Assembly: GCF_022965805.1 (NCBI RefSeq)
Contig: NC_133109.1
Location: 3,325,869 to 3,389,868 of the forward strand
Reading direction: 5' to 3'
Origin: Primulina eburnea
Lineage: Eukaryota; Streptophyta; Magnoliopsida; Lamiales; Gesneriaceae
DNA length: 64,000 nucleotides
Positions within the stretch are counted from its first letter, which is position 1; each line of letters begins with the position of its first letter. The position numbers were made by a program, and so were the translations under genes. The notes under the pieces are model-generated. The model did not search any database. It saw only the letters and a list, made by a program, of their open reading frames with translations, and was not told where the DNA came from. Positions 33,748-44,445 of the stretch are shown piece after piece.

Positions 33748-35400
33748 GTCTAAGAGATGGTTAGAGTTGGTGAAAGACTACGACTGCGAGATTAGCTACC
33801 ATCCGAGAAAGGCTAATGTTGTCGTAGACGCCTTGAGCAGGAAAGTGGCAGTTGTAGCACAGTTATCAATGCAGAGCCCTCTTCAGTCTGAGATTCAGAG
33901 TTTTGGTTTAGATGTTTATCGCAAGGGCAAAGCTCCGAGGCTGTCTAATCTGACAGTCCAATCTTCTCTGCTAGACCGTATTCGTGCAGGTCAGTCTTCA
34001 TATGAACAATTATAGAAATGGAGACTGAAGAATGAAGCCAATGGTAGTCTACTCTACACTGTGTCAGATGGTATTGTGAGATACAGAGGTAGAATGTGGG
34101 TGCCTAGTGTTGATTCGATCAGAGAGGATATTGTGATAGAGGCACGCGCATCTCCGTATTCTATTCACCCAGGAGGTACCAAGATGTACAAGGACCTACA
34201 GATTTTGTATTGGTGGCCAGGGATGAAGAGAGACATCTGCAGATTTGTGTCTGAATGCCTCACTTGTCAGCAGGTGAAGGCAGACCATCAGAGGTCAGCA
34301 AGACTGCTTAAGCCACTCCCTATTCTAGAGTGGAAATGAAAGAATATCACCATGGACTTCGTGGTTGGTTTGCCAAGGTCAGTCAGAGGATCGAATTCCA
34401 TTTGGGTCATAGTGGATCGACTCACTAAGTCAGTGCACTTCTTGTCGGTGAAGACGACTTTCTCCATGACGCAGTATGCAGGAACTTTATATCAGGGAGA
34501 TTGTTCGATTGCACGAGATCCCAGTTTCGATTGTGTCCGACAGGGACCCGAGGTTCACATCATCCTTTTGGAAGAGTTTGCATGCAGCCATGGGGACGAA
34601 GTTGCTTTTCAGTACAGCTTTTCACCCGCAGACAGATGGCTAGTCTGAGCGAGTAATCCAGATTTTGGAGGATTTGTTGAGAGCCTGTATAATTGATTTC
34701 CAGGGGACTTGGGAGTCGAAGATAGCTCTAGTGGAGTTTACCTACAACAACAGTTTCCAAGCATCTATAGGTACGGCTCCCTATGAGGCGTTGTATGGAA
34801 GTAAGTGCAGATCACCAGTTCATTGGGATGAGGTTTGTGAAAGGACGAAACTTGGACCGGAGATAGTTCAGCATACTGCAGATGTGGTGGTCAAGATTCG
34901 AGATAGAATGAAGACCGCCCAGAGTCGTCAAAAGAGCTATGCTGATAAGAGAAGGAGAGATCTCGAGTTTGCCGTTGGTTATCACGTTTTCGTAAATATA
35001 GCACCTATGAAGGGTGTTATGAGATTTGTGAAGAGAGGCAAGCTCAACCCGAGGTTTATTGGACCGTTTGAGATTCTTGACAGAGTTGGGACACTAGCCT
35101 ATCGTGTTGCCCTCCCGCCGAATCTGGCTGGGATACACAACCTGTTCCACGTTTCGATGCTGAGGAAGTACCTAGCAAATCCTTCGCATGTCCTGAGCTA
35201 CGAGCCGTTACAGTTGGCTCCGACCTGTCTTATGAGGAAAGACCTATCCAAATCCTAGACAGACAAGAGCGGAGACTTCAGAACAAGGTGACTGAGCTAG
35301 TCAAAGTCCGATGGCTGGACCAATTAATGGAAGAGGCCACTTGGGAGTCGGAGGCAGATATGAGACTTTGCTACCCGGAGTTGTTCGGTAAGACTTTCGA
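33748..35400 (+). pseudogene. Pol 3' half of mosaic D (RNase H end, integrase, chromodomain-like tail)
   Basis: Begins in RNase H ([13 protein letters not shown]) and aligns to F through the integrase zinc region ([14 protein letters not shown]), the core ([18 protein letters not shown]) and the chromodomain-like end ([23 protein letters not shown]). It is broken by TAG near 34013, a TGA near 34339 and frameshifts near 34480 and 35225. Upstream pol and gag are deleted. Confidence 0.88.
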
Positions 35401-35430
35401 GGACGAAATTTTTATAAGTGGGGGAGGAAC

Positions 35431-38112
35431 TGTAGATCCCAAATTCAGTACACGTATAACTCATGTATTTATTTAACTGTTAAATATTTTATTTAAGGTT
35501 AAAATGATTTTAGTGATGCATGATTTATTTAATTTGCATGATTTTAATGTTTATGTGATGCACGTTAAAATGTTTTTTTCGAGTGTCATGTTTCAGGCGA
35601 TTATTCGAGGCGGGATCGAGGAAAATACCGATGACGATTTTGGCGATTTTAAATGTGGTATTTTATTTTAAGTTGAGGTTGGGGTATTTTAACAAATTTA
35701 TTAGGTTGTTAGTATTTTAAAGCCTAGATTAATTATATAGTGATTTAAGAGTTTGAAAATTTTTAAATTAGCATTTTTGTGTGTTATATTAATTAAGGAG
35801 TTTATTTAAAAACTAGTGTGTATTTTATTTCCGAGGAATTGTTGAGTTAGTGTTTGTTTAACTTTGAATTAGTGGTTAATTTATTATTAAGCAGTTTATT
35901 TCCCTAAATTACACACACAACTCACGCACACACACACTTTTACACACACCAATTACACGACACACACACACAAAACTTTCAATTAAGAATTTTATTATTT
36001 TGAGAGAGTATTACTAGGGTTCTTACCCCTACAAGCAGCCGCCCCACTTCCCCATTAAATTCCCAGCAATTTTCGGGTGATTTCTTCGAATATTTTAGCG
36101 CCACGTTCGTCCCGGATCAATCCTCGCGCCATCTCCGCTTCGTTATCGTCGTGACGGTATTTTAAATATCAAAGGCACGTATAATATGTTATTTCTGCAT
36201 CGATCTTGTCATATTATGCGTTGTGTTATGTTTATGCGAAGAAATTCATGTGTGACGTTCGTCGTTTGAGCGGAAAATGGTTAGGATCAGTTTTGAAATA
36301 ATTTGAGATCTAAAAACTCATTTTTACTTTCTTTTTAAATACTGCCACTTTTCGGTCGTGATTCTGAGAAAACTTTTAACACAAAAATTGTAGAACTTTT
36401 TGATACCTTCGATTTGACAGTAAACTCGAAATATTTGGATAAAAATTGAGTGAGTTATCGTGTTTTTTGTTGGACTGCTCAAACTTCGTTTTTCAGAAAA
36501 TATATTATTGATGTGTTCTTGAAGTTTATTTGTTGCAGACTTCGTTGGGAACCGTCGGTTGATCACTGCTGTGTTATGGTATATGGGGTACGAGTTTGGG
36601 TTGGTTTTTGATGCTTTTTTTCGTGTCGATAGTCGTTGGGTAATTAGAAATCGTAGGAAACAATTGGTGTCAAAATTTGAGTTTACGAATGTGTTGCTCG
36701 TTTGGGGTGCGTTGTCGTCCGGGACGTTTTGTCGAGTCGAGTCAGTGCCATAGCGTCCTAGGATGAGTCTCGAGGTGTTTTTCATTGTCCGTGTAATCGA
36801 AATTGGAGAGTATAAGCTACTGAGTAGCGGAGTCAAGTTTGCTCGGCGCCCGAGCGGTTACTTTTTACCGCCCGAGCGCCACTCTTTCTGTCCGAGTGTC
36901 CTTTCTAGTAAACTCGGCGCTCGAGCGGTAATTTGTTACTGCCCGAACGCGGACCCTGGCGCTCGAGCGGTGAAGTTTTACCGCCCGAGCACGGACCCAT
37001 CTGAAAAAATGTTCGGTTCTTTCTTGTTTTCAAGTCCAATAGTGAGTTCATGTATTTTATTTCGGGAAATTTTCGCACATCATTTTAGAGATTGTTCGGG
37101 GTTCGATGTCATGGGTTAGTACGATGATTTAACGAGGTCAAGTCCCGAGTGATCTAGAATGTCATAAGTTATTTAATTACTTCGGCGGTGAGCACGAGTG
37201 CCTACGTCTAAGCTATGAAAGTTAAGTACATGTAATCACTTTAGTATGTGCAGCAGTGACCGCAAGCGAGATCCAACGAATCCCTCAACGCCAAGTAAGT
37301 AAGTATGTTCGACGTGCAAAGAAAACATTTTTAAAGTTTTTGAGGTATGCTAAATATCTTGTGACCAGATTATGTTTAGGATTGGAAAGCGTTAAATTAT
37401 GAACGGTGACCAATCCGCCTGTTAAATTATGAACGGGTTTAGATCAGGATTGGAAAGCGTTAAATTATGAACGGGGACCAATCCGTCCGTTAAATTATGA
37501 ACGGAGATCTCATGTCTGTGGCAGTGGATACATCCTTATCATCCCAGTACTGTGGTTTAGTCTGATCAGGCGATTATATATGGGTCACTTGCTTTGAAAC
37601 ATATCTCTACGCAAAATGATGAAGTATGTATGTTCTAGTATGTTAAAGTATGCAAGCATGTTTAAAAAAAGTTTATGGCACGTCTAAGTATGTATGTACG
37701 TATGTTCAGGTCTTATCATGCAAGTTCAAGTTTTAAGTATGTATGTCCTATTTTAAAGTTTCATGTGATTTTATTATGTAATATTTGTTACTTCCAGTTT
37801 ATACGTGCTGAGTCTTTAGACTCACTAGATTTTATCGATGCAGGTGAGGATGTTTATGAGGAGACAGGAGGTGGGGACCAAGGAGCAGGTTTGGACTGAG
37901 CGGGAGGCTAAACCTGAGGACCGCCATGTTTTTAAGCTTTATGAAATGTTGAATACTTTTGTCAAACTTCAAGTTTCAAATTCTTTTGTAGCAACAACTA
38001 CTGAGACGTATAGTAGTACTCATTTTTATCGAATTTTGAATTTTCACATTTTATTTAAGAAAATTTTTAATTTTTCTGCAAATTTTAAGTAGCAAAAGTA
38101 TGGTACGTTACA
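35431..38112 (+). repeat. Full LTR of mosaic D
   Basis: 2,682 bp from TGTAGATCCC to GGTACGTTACA. It has the polypurine tract GTGGGGGAGGAAC before it and a mutated PBS (TGGTATCAAAG) after it. It carries the hairpin cluster (36841-36990), the ATTATGAACGG repeats (37393-37505) and the GAGTCTTTAGACTC palindrome (37810-37823). Confidence 0.88.
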
Positions 38113-38268
38113 GTTGGTATCAAAGTCGTGTTCTTTTAAAGGGTTATGCCTACTTCCAGTCGCAAGAAGCTAACGAAGTCACACCTCAAGTCTGTAAGTT
38201 TTAAGGTTTCAAATTTATATCATGTTCATGCATTTGGGGTTTACGTGTTCGGTAAATTTTGGAACAGT

Positions 38269-39868
38269 ATGCCTCTTAGACGTGATCGACCATGAAGCAA
38301 AGGATGAGAACAGGGAGCCCCGAGAGGATAGGAGATGATGCTCCTCCACCTCCACCCCCACCTCCAGACATGCAGCACAGATGCTTGGAGGCATGACTCA
38401 GTTCTTCGCATAGTTTGCGGGGAACCAGGTTGCAGTTGATGCAGGGGCGAGGCCCCGACCCGAGGCGGTGTATGAGAGATTCAGGAGGATGAATCCTAAG
38501 GATTTTTTGGGTATCACCGACCCGATGATAGCGGAGGGATGGATTAGGTCCATCGAGGTGATTTTTGACTTTATGGAACTGACCGATGCAGATAGGGTCA
38601 GGTGTGCCACGTTCCTTCTGTCAGAGGACGTCAGATTATGGTGGGAGAGTGCGTCAGTGGCAGTAGACTTACAAGTGTTGCCTTGGAATTGTTTCAAGGA
38701 GATTTTCTACTCTAAGTACTTCACTGAAGAAGTACGTTCCCGTCTGACCAGAGAGTTCATGACGCTACGACAGGGAGACAGCATCATGGCAGACTTTGTC
38801 CGGAAGTTCGAAAGGGGGTGTCACTTTGTACAAGGGATGTAAATGATCCAAACCAAGCCGAACAGTATCAGGCTTGAGCTTGGCTCGTTTAAGATTAATT
38901 CAAGCTCCAGCTCGAGCTCGAGCTTGATTCGAGCTTTTATCATCTGGCTTGAGTTCGGCTCGTTTAAAATTGATAGAGCTCGAGCTCGAGCTCGAGCTTT
39001 ATTCGAGCTTTTATCTTCAGGCTAGAATTCGAATTGTCTTGAAATTACTAAGCTTGTGAAAAGCTTGAGTTCGACTCGTTAAAAGCTCGTTTATCATGTT
39101 AATCAAGCCGGGCTCGAGCTTGGTTTATTAATAGCTCGTTTATCATATTTAACAAGCCTGACTTGAGCTCGGCTCGTTTTCGAGCTCGTAAAACATACAA
39201 TTGAGCTCGAATTTGAGCTTGATTCGAACTTGTTAAAATTTAATATATCTATGAACTAATTTTATATTAGACATAAAAGTTTAAATTTTATTAGTACTAA
39301 TATTTTTATTTGTCACTCAACAAATGAGTCAAGCTCGAGCTTACAAGCCACCTAAACGAGCCGAGTTCGAGCTCGCGAGCTTATTAACGAACATGTTTGC
39401 GAGCTCACGAGCCGAATACGCTTAGACTTGGGCTTGGTTTGATTAAAATGTCGAGCTCAAAATCGAGCTTGAGCTTGGTTTTATATGATTAACAAACGAA
39501 CTCAAACAAGCTTTTTATCGAGCCGAGCTCCGAATAGCTCGCGAACGGTTTGGTTTGTTTACATCCCTACTTTGTACCCCTGATAGCTAATGATCCCCAT
39601 AGTAAGCTGAGGCATTTTATGGATGGGTTACGGCCAGTCTTACGCCGTGACATCTGAGTTGCTGGTCCTACTACCTACACGGTTGCCGTGTCGAGAGCTT
39701 TGGCAGCGGAGCAGGACCTAAGGGACATCGAGGCGGACATGCAGGGCAAAAGGCCCTATCAGGCACCACTGCAACACCAGTAGCAGCAGCATCAGAGGCC
39801 CCGGTTTAAGAAACAGTATCAGGGGCCGCCAGGGAAGAATCCTTACCAGGGACCGCCAAGAGGCAAGG
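38269..39868 (+). pseudogene. Gag fragment of mosaic D, cut by a hAT element
   Basis: Starts ATG CCT CTT AGA like F gag but has an early frameshift. The capsid region (EGWIRSIEVIFDFMEL, LWWESASVAVDL) is readable at 38468-38830. A TAG at 38411-38413 sits at the same codon as the F gag TAG. The frame resumes after the transposon at 39578 and ends before the zinc knuckle near 39868, where unrelated sequence begins. Confidence 0.8.
38832..39569. mobile_element. hAT-type non-autonomous element
   Basis: 738 bp bounded by AAGGGATGTAAA and TTTACATCCCTA (11 of 12 terminal bases match in inverted orientation), with the 8 bp duplication CTTTGTAC at 38824-38831 and 39570-39577. The 8 bp duplication and termini fit hAT. 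The interior is full of GAGCTCGAGCTTG/GCTCG repeats and has no transposase. Confidence 0.9.
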
Positions 39869-41177
39869 GGCTGGCTGGCTGGCTATAGAGGGGTGGGAGT
39901 CATTGGTCTTCCATGTATTATTATTATATGCAATAAGGTCTGTCAAACTATTTGGTCCTTTTATCATAAAAATTCATAATCGTTTAAAATAAATATTTTA
40001 ACATTTTACAAATCCATAAACATTTAAATTAACATTTTAACATCATAAACATTTAAAATAACATTTTGACATCTTAAATCATAAACATTTAAAATAAACA
40101 TTTTGACATATTAAATCAAAATTTAAAATCAATATCATAAAAATTCATAAATATTTAAAATAATCATATTAGCATGCAAAATAACATTCAGAACACTGTC
40201 ATGACGTTTACTAATTTTCGGGGTTTAAAAGTACTGTTTTACCCCTAGACGTAAAATTTCACATTTTTGAATTTTTCTTAATTCAATTGACCCTAACATG
40301 TCCCAAATAATTATTTAAGCTTACATGAATTTTCTCATATTTTTATTTAGCTTAAATCGATGACTTTAATTTATTCTTTAAATATAACATATTACTGCGT
40401 TTTAGTCCCGAATTAAACCAAACTTTAATATAAAATTCTCAAATTAAAAACTTATACTTTTAATAATTATTTGAGCATAAATATAATTTTTCATAATTTT
40501 ATCCCGCATAAAACTAGGCGTTTCAATTAATTCTTTAATTAACGTTTCGTGCGGCGATTAAATCCCGGATAAATCCAAAACTCTTTATTTTGATCCCAAA
40601 TTTTAAATATAACATTTTTATTATTTATTCTACCCTTGGGAGCCATGAACAAAACCCGTGGACCCATAGTTCAAATTTTAGTTCTTTAATTTTCGTTTGT
40701 GACCCTTAACCGATCAATTCGAGCCATCTCCTATTTTAGTCAAGCCACGCCCGAGCCACTTCAAGCCAAACCCTAGCCAACCGACCTAGGCTCCCTCCTG
40801 AGCACGTCCAACCAATATAACCTAGCCCTAGCTCGGCCAAACCCTGCTGGAACCGAACCCAAAATCTGTGTCTATGGTGAACCTCACGCCCAAGTCTCCT
40901 AGACAAACCTGGACACTTCCAGCAAAGCCACCAACGAGCCCACCTGACCCTAACCATCCCCGAACCACGCTCAGACCCATCCTAGACCAGCCCAATCCCT
41001 AGACCCAGTAGCAAAGCTCCTGAACCAAGGACAACAACCTGTGCATACACCTTGCTGCCATTCTCACGTTTTTCATGAGCCAGGACCCAACCGAGCCACC
41101 TCATGAGCCCAACCCTTCCTACCCTCCCTGGACCTTCCTAAGGCACTCTCTAGACCACCTAGCCCCCGCGCCCCTAC
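39869..41177. other. Unassigned non-coding stretch
   Basis: 39890-40680 is A+T-rich with many TTTAAAATAA-like words. 40690-41177 is C-rich and gene-poor. In reverse orientation the composition is like the body of a gypsy LTR, but I found no paired copy or ends. No credible ORF. Confidence 0.4.
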
Positions 41178-43290
41178 TGTGAGACCCCGAAAATAAAGTA
41201 GTATTGATGGCATTTTTGTAAATAAGTTGAAAAATATTCAATTTATTTTGATGGCATTTTCGTAAATAAGTTGAAAAATAATGAATTAATTTTAAGGAAA
41301 AAATTGTAATTATTGACATATCTTAGTCATATGAAGTCCAAATGATTTGAGATTTGGATATAACGTAGAAAACTCAAAGATATAGAAGTTTCATGTTTTG
41401 AGTTTTGGAAAATTTGATCGTTTGACTGGTTCAAAGGGATATACCGGTGTTAAAGTGTTAAATAGTATATAATATATTATATTTTATTATTAATATATAA
41501 TATAATAAAAAATAAAAAGATAAATATGAAAAGGACGAATGAATCAAAATTCATTCGAAAGTTTTTAACATAGGAGAGAGATAGAAATAGATATAAGGTT
41601 TTTGATTTTTTTTTATCGTGCGACTTATCGGTTTATCCAATCGACAAACCGATTTCAGTTCTGGGATCGTTGACATGAGGTCTTCGATTTGAGGTATAAA
41701 TTTTATAGTTTTGGTGATGTTTGAAATTTGTCGATTTTTGGAATAAATCCGATAAATTGTTAAATCATATAGAAATTGAAGATTGTTGAATAGTGTATGA
41801 TTTTAACGAAGTAGAGAAGATTATATTGATGTTGTTTTGAATTATTCCCAATTTATTATAATTAGGGAATTTTAATCGTTGAATTGAGATTGAAGAATTA
41901 TTTTTCAGTTATTATTAATTCTGATAAATATATGCGGTAGAATAACCGACAAGAAACTAAGTTTTGAAGTCGAAATTGAATTATGTTATGATTTTGATTT
42001 GATATGAATCAAAAGATGTTTGAAACTTAAATTATTGAATTAGAATGATGTTATTGATTGAAATGAATGTGTTATTGATGTAGATATAATTTTATACTGA
42101 TATTTTCAAGCTACATCGACTGGAACGAATAATTGAGGTATGTTGCGACCGGATGACATACGATAGGTATTTGTATTATATGATACATGTTTGATTGATT
42201 GGATTGAAAATACATGTCTATATGCTTTATTTGCTGAGTTTATGTGGCATACTTGACATGCACGTTGAGCTATGATCCTTGGATACTCTGATATGATTGG
42301 ATTTGATTCTGAGGTTTGTAAACACGATGTTATGTTTGGCATTTTGTGGCCCTTAAAGCGTAGGCATTAGTGGCCCCGATGATTGATTGAGATTTGGGAT
42401 TTGATGGCGCTTTGTCGATGCTATCATACGAGTATCTCTGATTGAGGCCAGTGTGGCAGCTCGAGCATTGATTTGATAGCGATTCGATTGATTCTGACAT
42501 GTGCTCAGTGGATGGGCATTTTACCTGATACATCCACTACATACATGTATTGCATATCATATATCGTTGTTTAGATATCTGTGGTATATATTGTGGTTGC
42601 TTCAGACTGAGCTTTGCTCACCCAGAGGGGGCTGTTGTTGTCTTTATATGTGGACAATGACAGGTACTCCAGGATATCAGGAGCCCGGAGAGATATATAT
42701 ATATATGTATGTATCTATATACCGGGGCATGTCCCGAGAATATGAGTTGTTTGTATGTGGTTGGTTTTGATTATGTGTGGGCATGTTTTATGATATGAGA
42801 TGAAATACTATTTTTAGTATTCAAACAAGATATTTTGGGCTCATTGTAAAGAAAATTTAAACTCGTTTTCCGTTGTAATTAATTATTCTAATCAAATTGT
42901 ATTGGGTGCAATAATTGTCCCTGCTGGGTAGAGCGATCGAACCGTGGTGCTTGAACTGCTGTGTGGTTTAAAAGATTTGAGTTGCACCATTACTACGAGC
43001 TATAGCTTTTGGTAAAGCGGCAAGCGCTCAGTCCTGCAATTGGTATCAGAGCCAAGGTCACGGGTTCGATTCCCATTGATTTCAATGAGTGCAATTATTG
43101 GGAGGGAGATTGTCGGGTGCAATAATTGTCCCGGCTTGGTAGAGTGATCGAACCGTGGTGCTTGAGCTGCTGTGCGGTTTAAAAGATTTAAGTTGCACCA
43201 TTACTACTAGCTATAGATTTTTTGTAAAGCGGCAAGCGCTCGGTCCTACAAATTGTATTGTAATAATGATTAGGAGTTAAGGGCCCCACA
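41178..43290 (+). repeat. 5' LTR of gypsy C, interrupted by a TRIM
   Basis: Starts TGTGAGACCCCG and ends GGGCCCCACA. It is followed by a decayed PBS-like GTGATCAGAGCATAG. Without the TRIM and its extra duplication it is about 1.76 kb. It lies upstream of a gypsy gag. No second copy of this LTR is in the window. Confidence 0.75.
42900..43250 (+). mobile_element. TRIM (terminal-repeat retrotransposon in miniature)
   Basis: Two direct repeats of 139 and 140 bp (42900-43038 and 43111-43250; start TATTGGGTGC / TGTCGGGTGC, end CCTGCA / CCTACA) flank a 72 bp interior. The interior holds the PBS TGGTATCAGAGC at 43041-43052, a GGTTCGATTCCC box at about 43065-43076, and a GGGAGGGAGA polypurine tract before the right repeat. 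The duplication AATTG lies at 42895-42899 and 43251-43255. It encodes nothing and depends on enzymes supplied in trans. Confidence 0.9.
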
Positions 43291-43500
43291 CGGAGTGATC
43301 AGAGCATAGCTGGGAATGCTCGATTGAGTCTTGTGTACACTTGAATAGGCACAAATGAATTGTGCGCCTGTGTTTGATTTATTTGTATTACTTGCTCCTA
43401 CTTGATTCAGTTTGAGTAAGTTATTGATGAGATTGATGATATGAGATGATGATGATGTGAAATTGATATTGATTTGTGATATTCATCCTTTGATTTGTAG

Positions 43501-44445
43501 ATGGATCCCACGAATGAAACTGAGAGTAGCAGTACTGAGAGGATAGTTGGACAATTTGAAGGATTTTCCATGGATCTGGTGATGGCTCGATTCCAGGATT
43601 TGAAACCACCGAAGTTCTTTGGCACTGAGAGTGCAGAAAGAGCTGAAGCCTGGTTAAAAGATATCGAGCATCTGTTTAACATTGTTGAGTACTCCAAGCC
43701 TCGGAGAATTAAACTTGCTCTGTATCAGTTGACAGACCGAGCAAAATCTTGGTGGGAAGCCGCTGAGATTGGACTGAAAGAGGCCGGGATTGAAGTCACA
43801 TGGGATGTTTTCAAGGCCCAATTTCCTGAGCAAAACTCTCCTACATCTTATTACACTGTCAAAGAGACTGAATGCAATAGTCTGCAGCAGGGAACGATGA
43901 TTGTTGCAGAATACGTTTCGAAATTTTCAACGTTGTTGAAATATGCACCTCATGTAGCGGCAATGCAAAAGAGAAATATAACATGTTTGTGAATGGGTTA
44001 CATCCTGCTATGTATACTTTTGTTGTTTCTGGTTTGCCTATGAGCTACGCAGAGGCAGTTGAACGAGCCAAGGTAGCCGAAGCTGGGTTAAGGCGAGGAG
44101 GTCCATAGTATACTCCTCCACCTCTAGTGAAAGCTCAGCAGCCTACCTTGCGTCCGAAAGGTAGGAAGTTTAAGAAGATTGGTTCCACTGTTTCTTCATC
44201 TTCTTCGAGTTCCAGTGGACCCCAGAGAGCGAGTCCTATGATTGCTCTTTATTGTAGCCGTTGTGGAGGCAAACATACTATCGAGCAGTGTCAAGGTATG
44301 TTTGGCACTTGTTATCAGTGTGGACAGGAAGGCCATTTCTCTCGTGTATGTCCGAACAGGGGTACGACTTCTTCCCAACCCCAGCCAGGATTTAGAGGTG
44401 GCCCCAGTATGATGAGACATGTTGTTCCTGTTCTCTCTTTTTAGA
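43501..44445 (+). pseudogene. Gag of gypsy C, frameshifted
   Basis: Starts MDPTNETESS after a 210 bp leader. The capsid region has FQDLKPPKFFGTESAERAEA-like text and ALYQLTDRAKSWWE. The frame shifts near 43975, and a TAG lies near 44107. Two knuckles follow (CSRCGGKHTIEQC and CYQCGQEGHFSRVC, near 44263-44350). A solo LTR cuts the gene at 44446; its end resumes at 47559. Confidence 0.85.

Larger units (their letters stand above)
30208..39868 (+). mobile_element. Gypsy mosaic D: LTR - pol 3' half - LTR - gag
   Basis: A Tekay-like family related to F. Components are a truncated left LTR (30208-33747, cut by a solo LTR), a pol 3' half (33748-35430), a full LTR (35431-38112) and a gag fragment (38113-39868, cut by a hAT element). 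The middle LTR serves as 3' LTR to the left piece and 5' LTR to the right piece. This suggests recombination between two elements followed by deletions. Confidence 0.8.

Noticed and set aside
40736..40957. Minus-strand ORF of 73 codons
   Set aside because: Low-complexity Trp/Arg/Gly-rich reading of a C-rich non-coding stretch; no recognisable domain.
43041..43080. tRNA gene
   Set aside because: TGGTATCAGAGC is the primer-binding site and only a T-arm/B-box-like stretch is present; there is no cloverleaf or A box.
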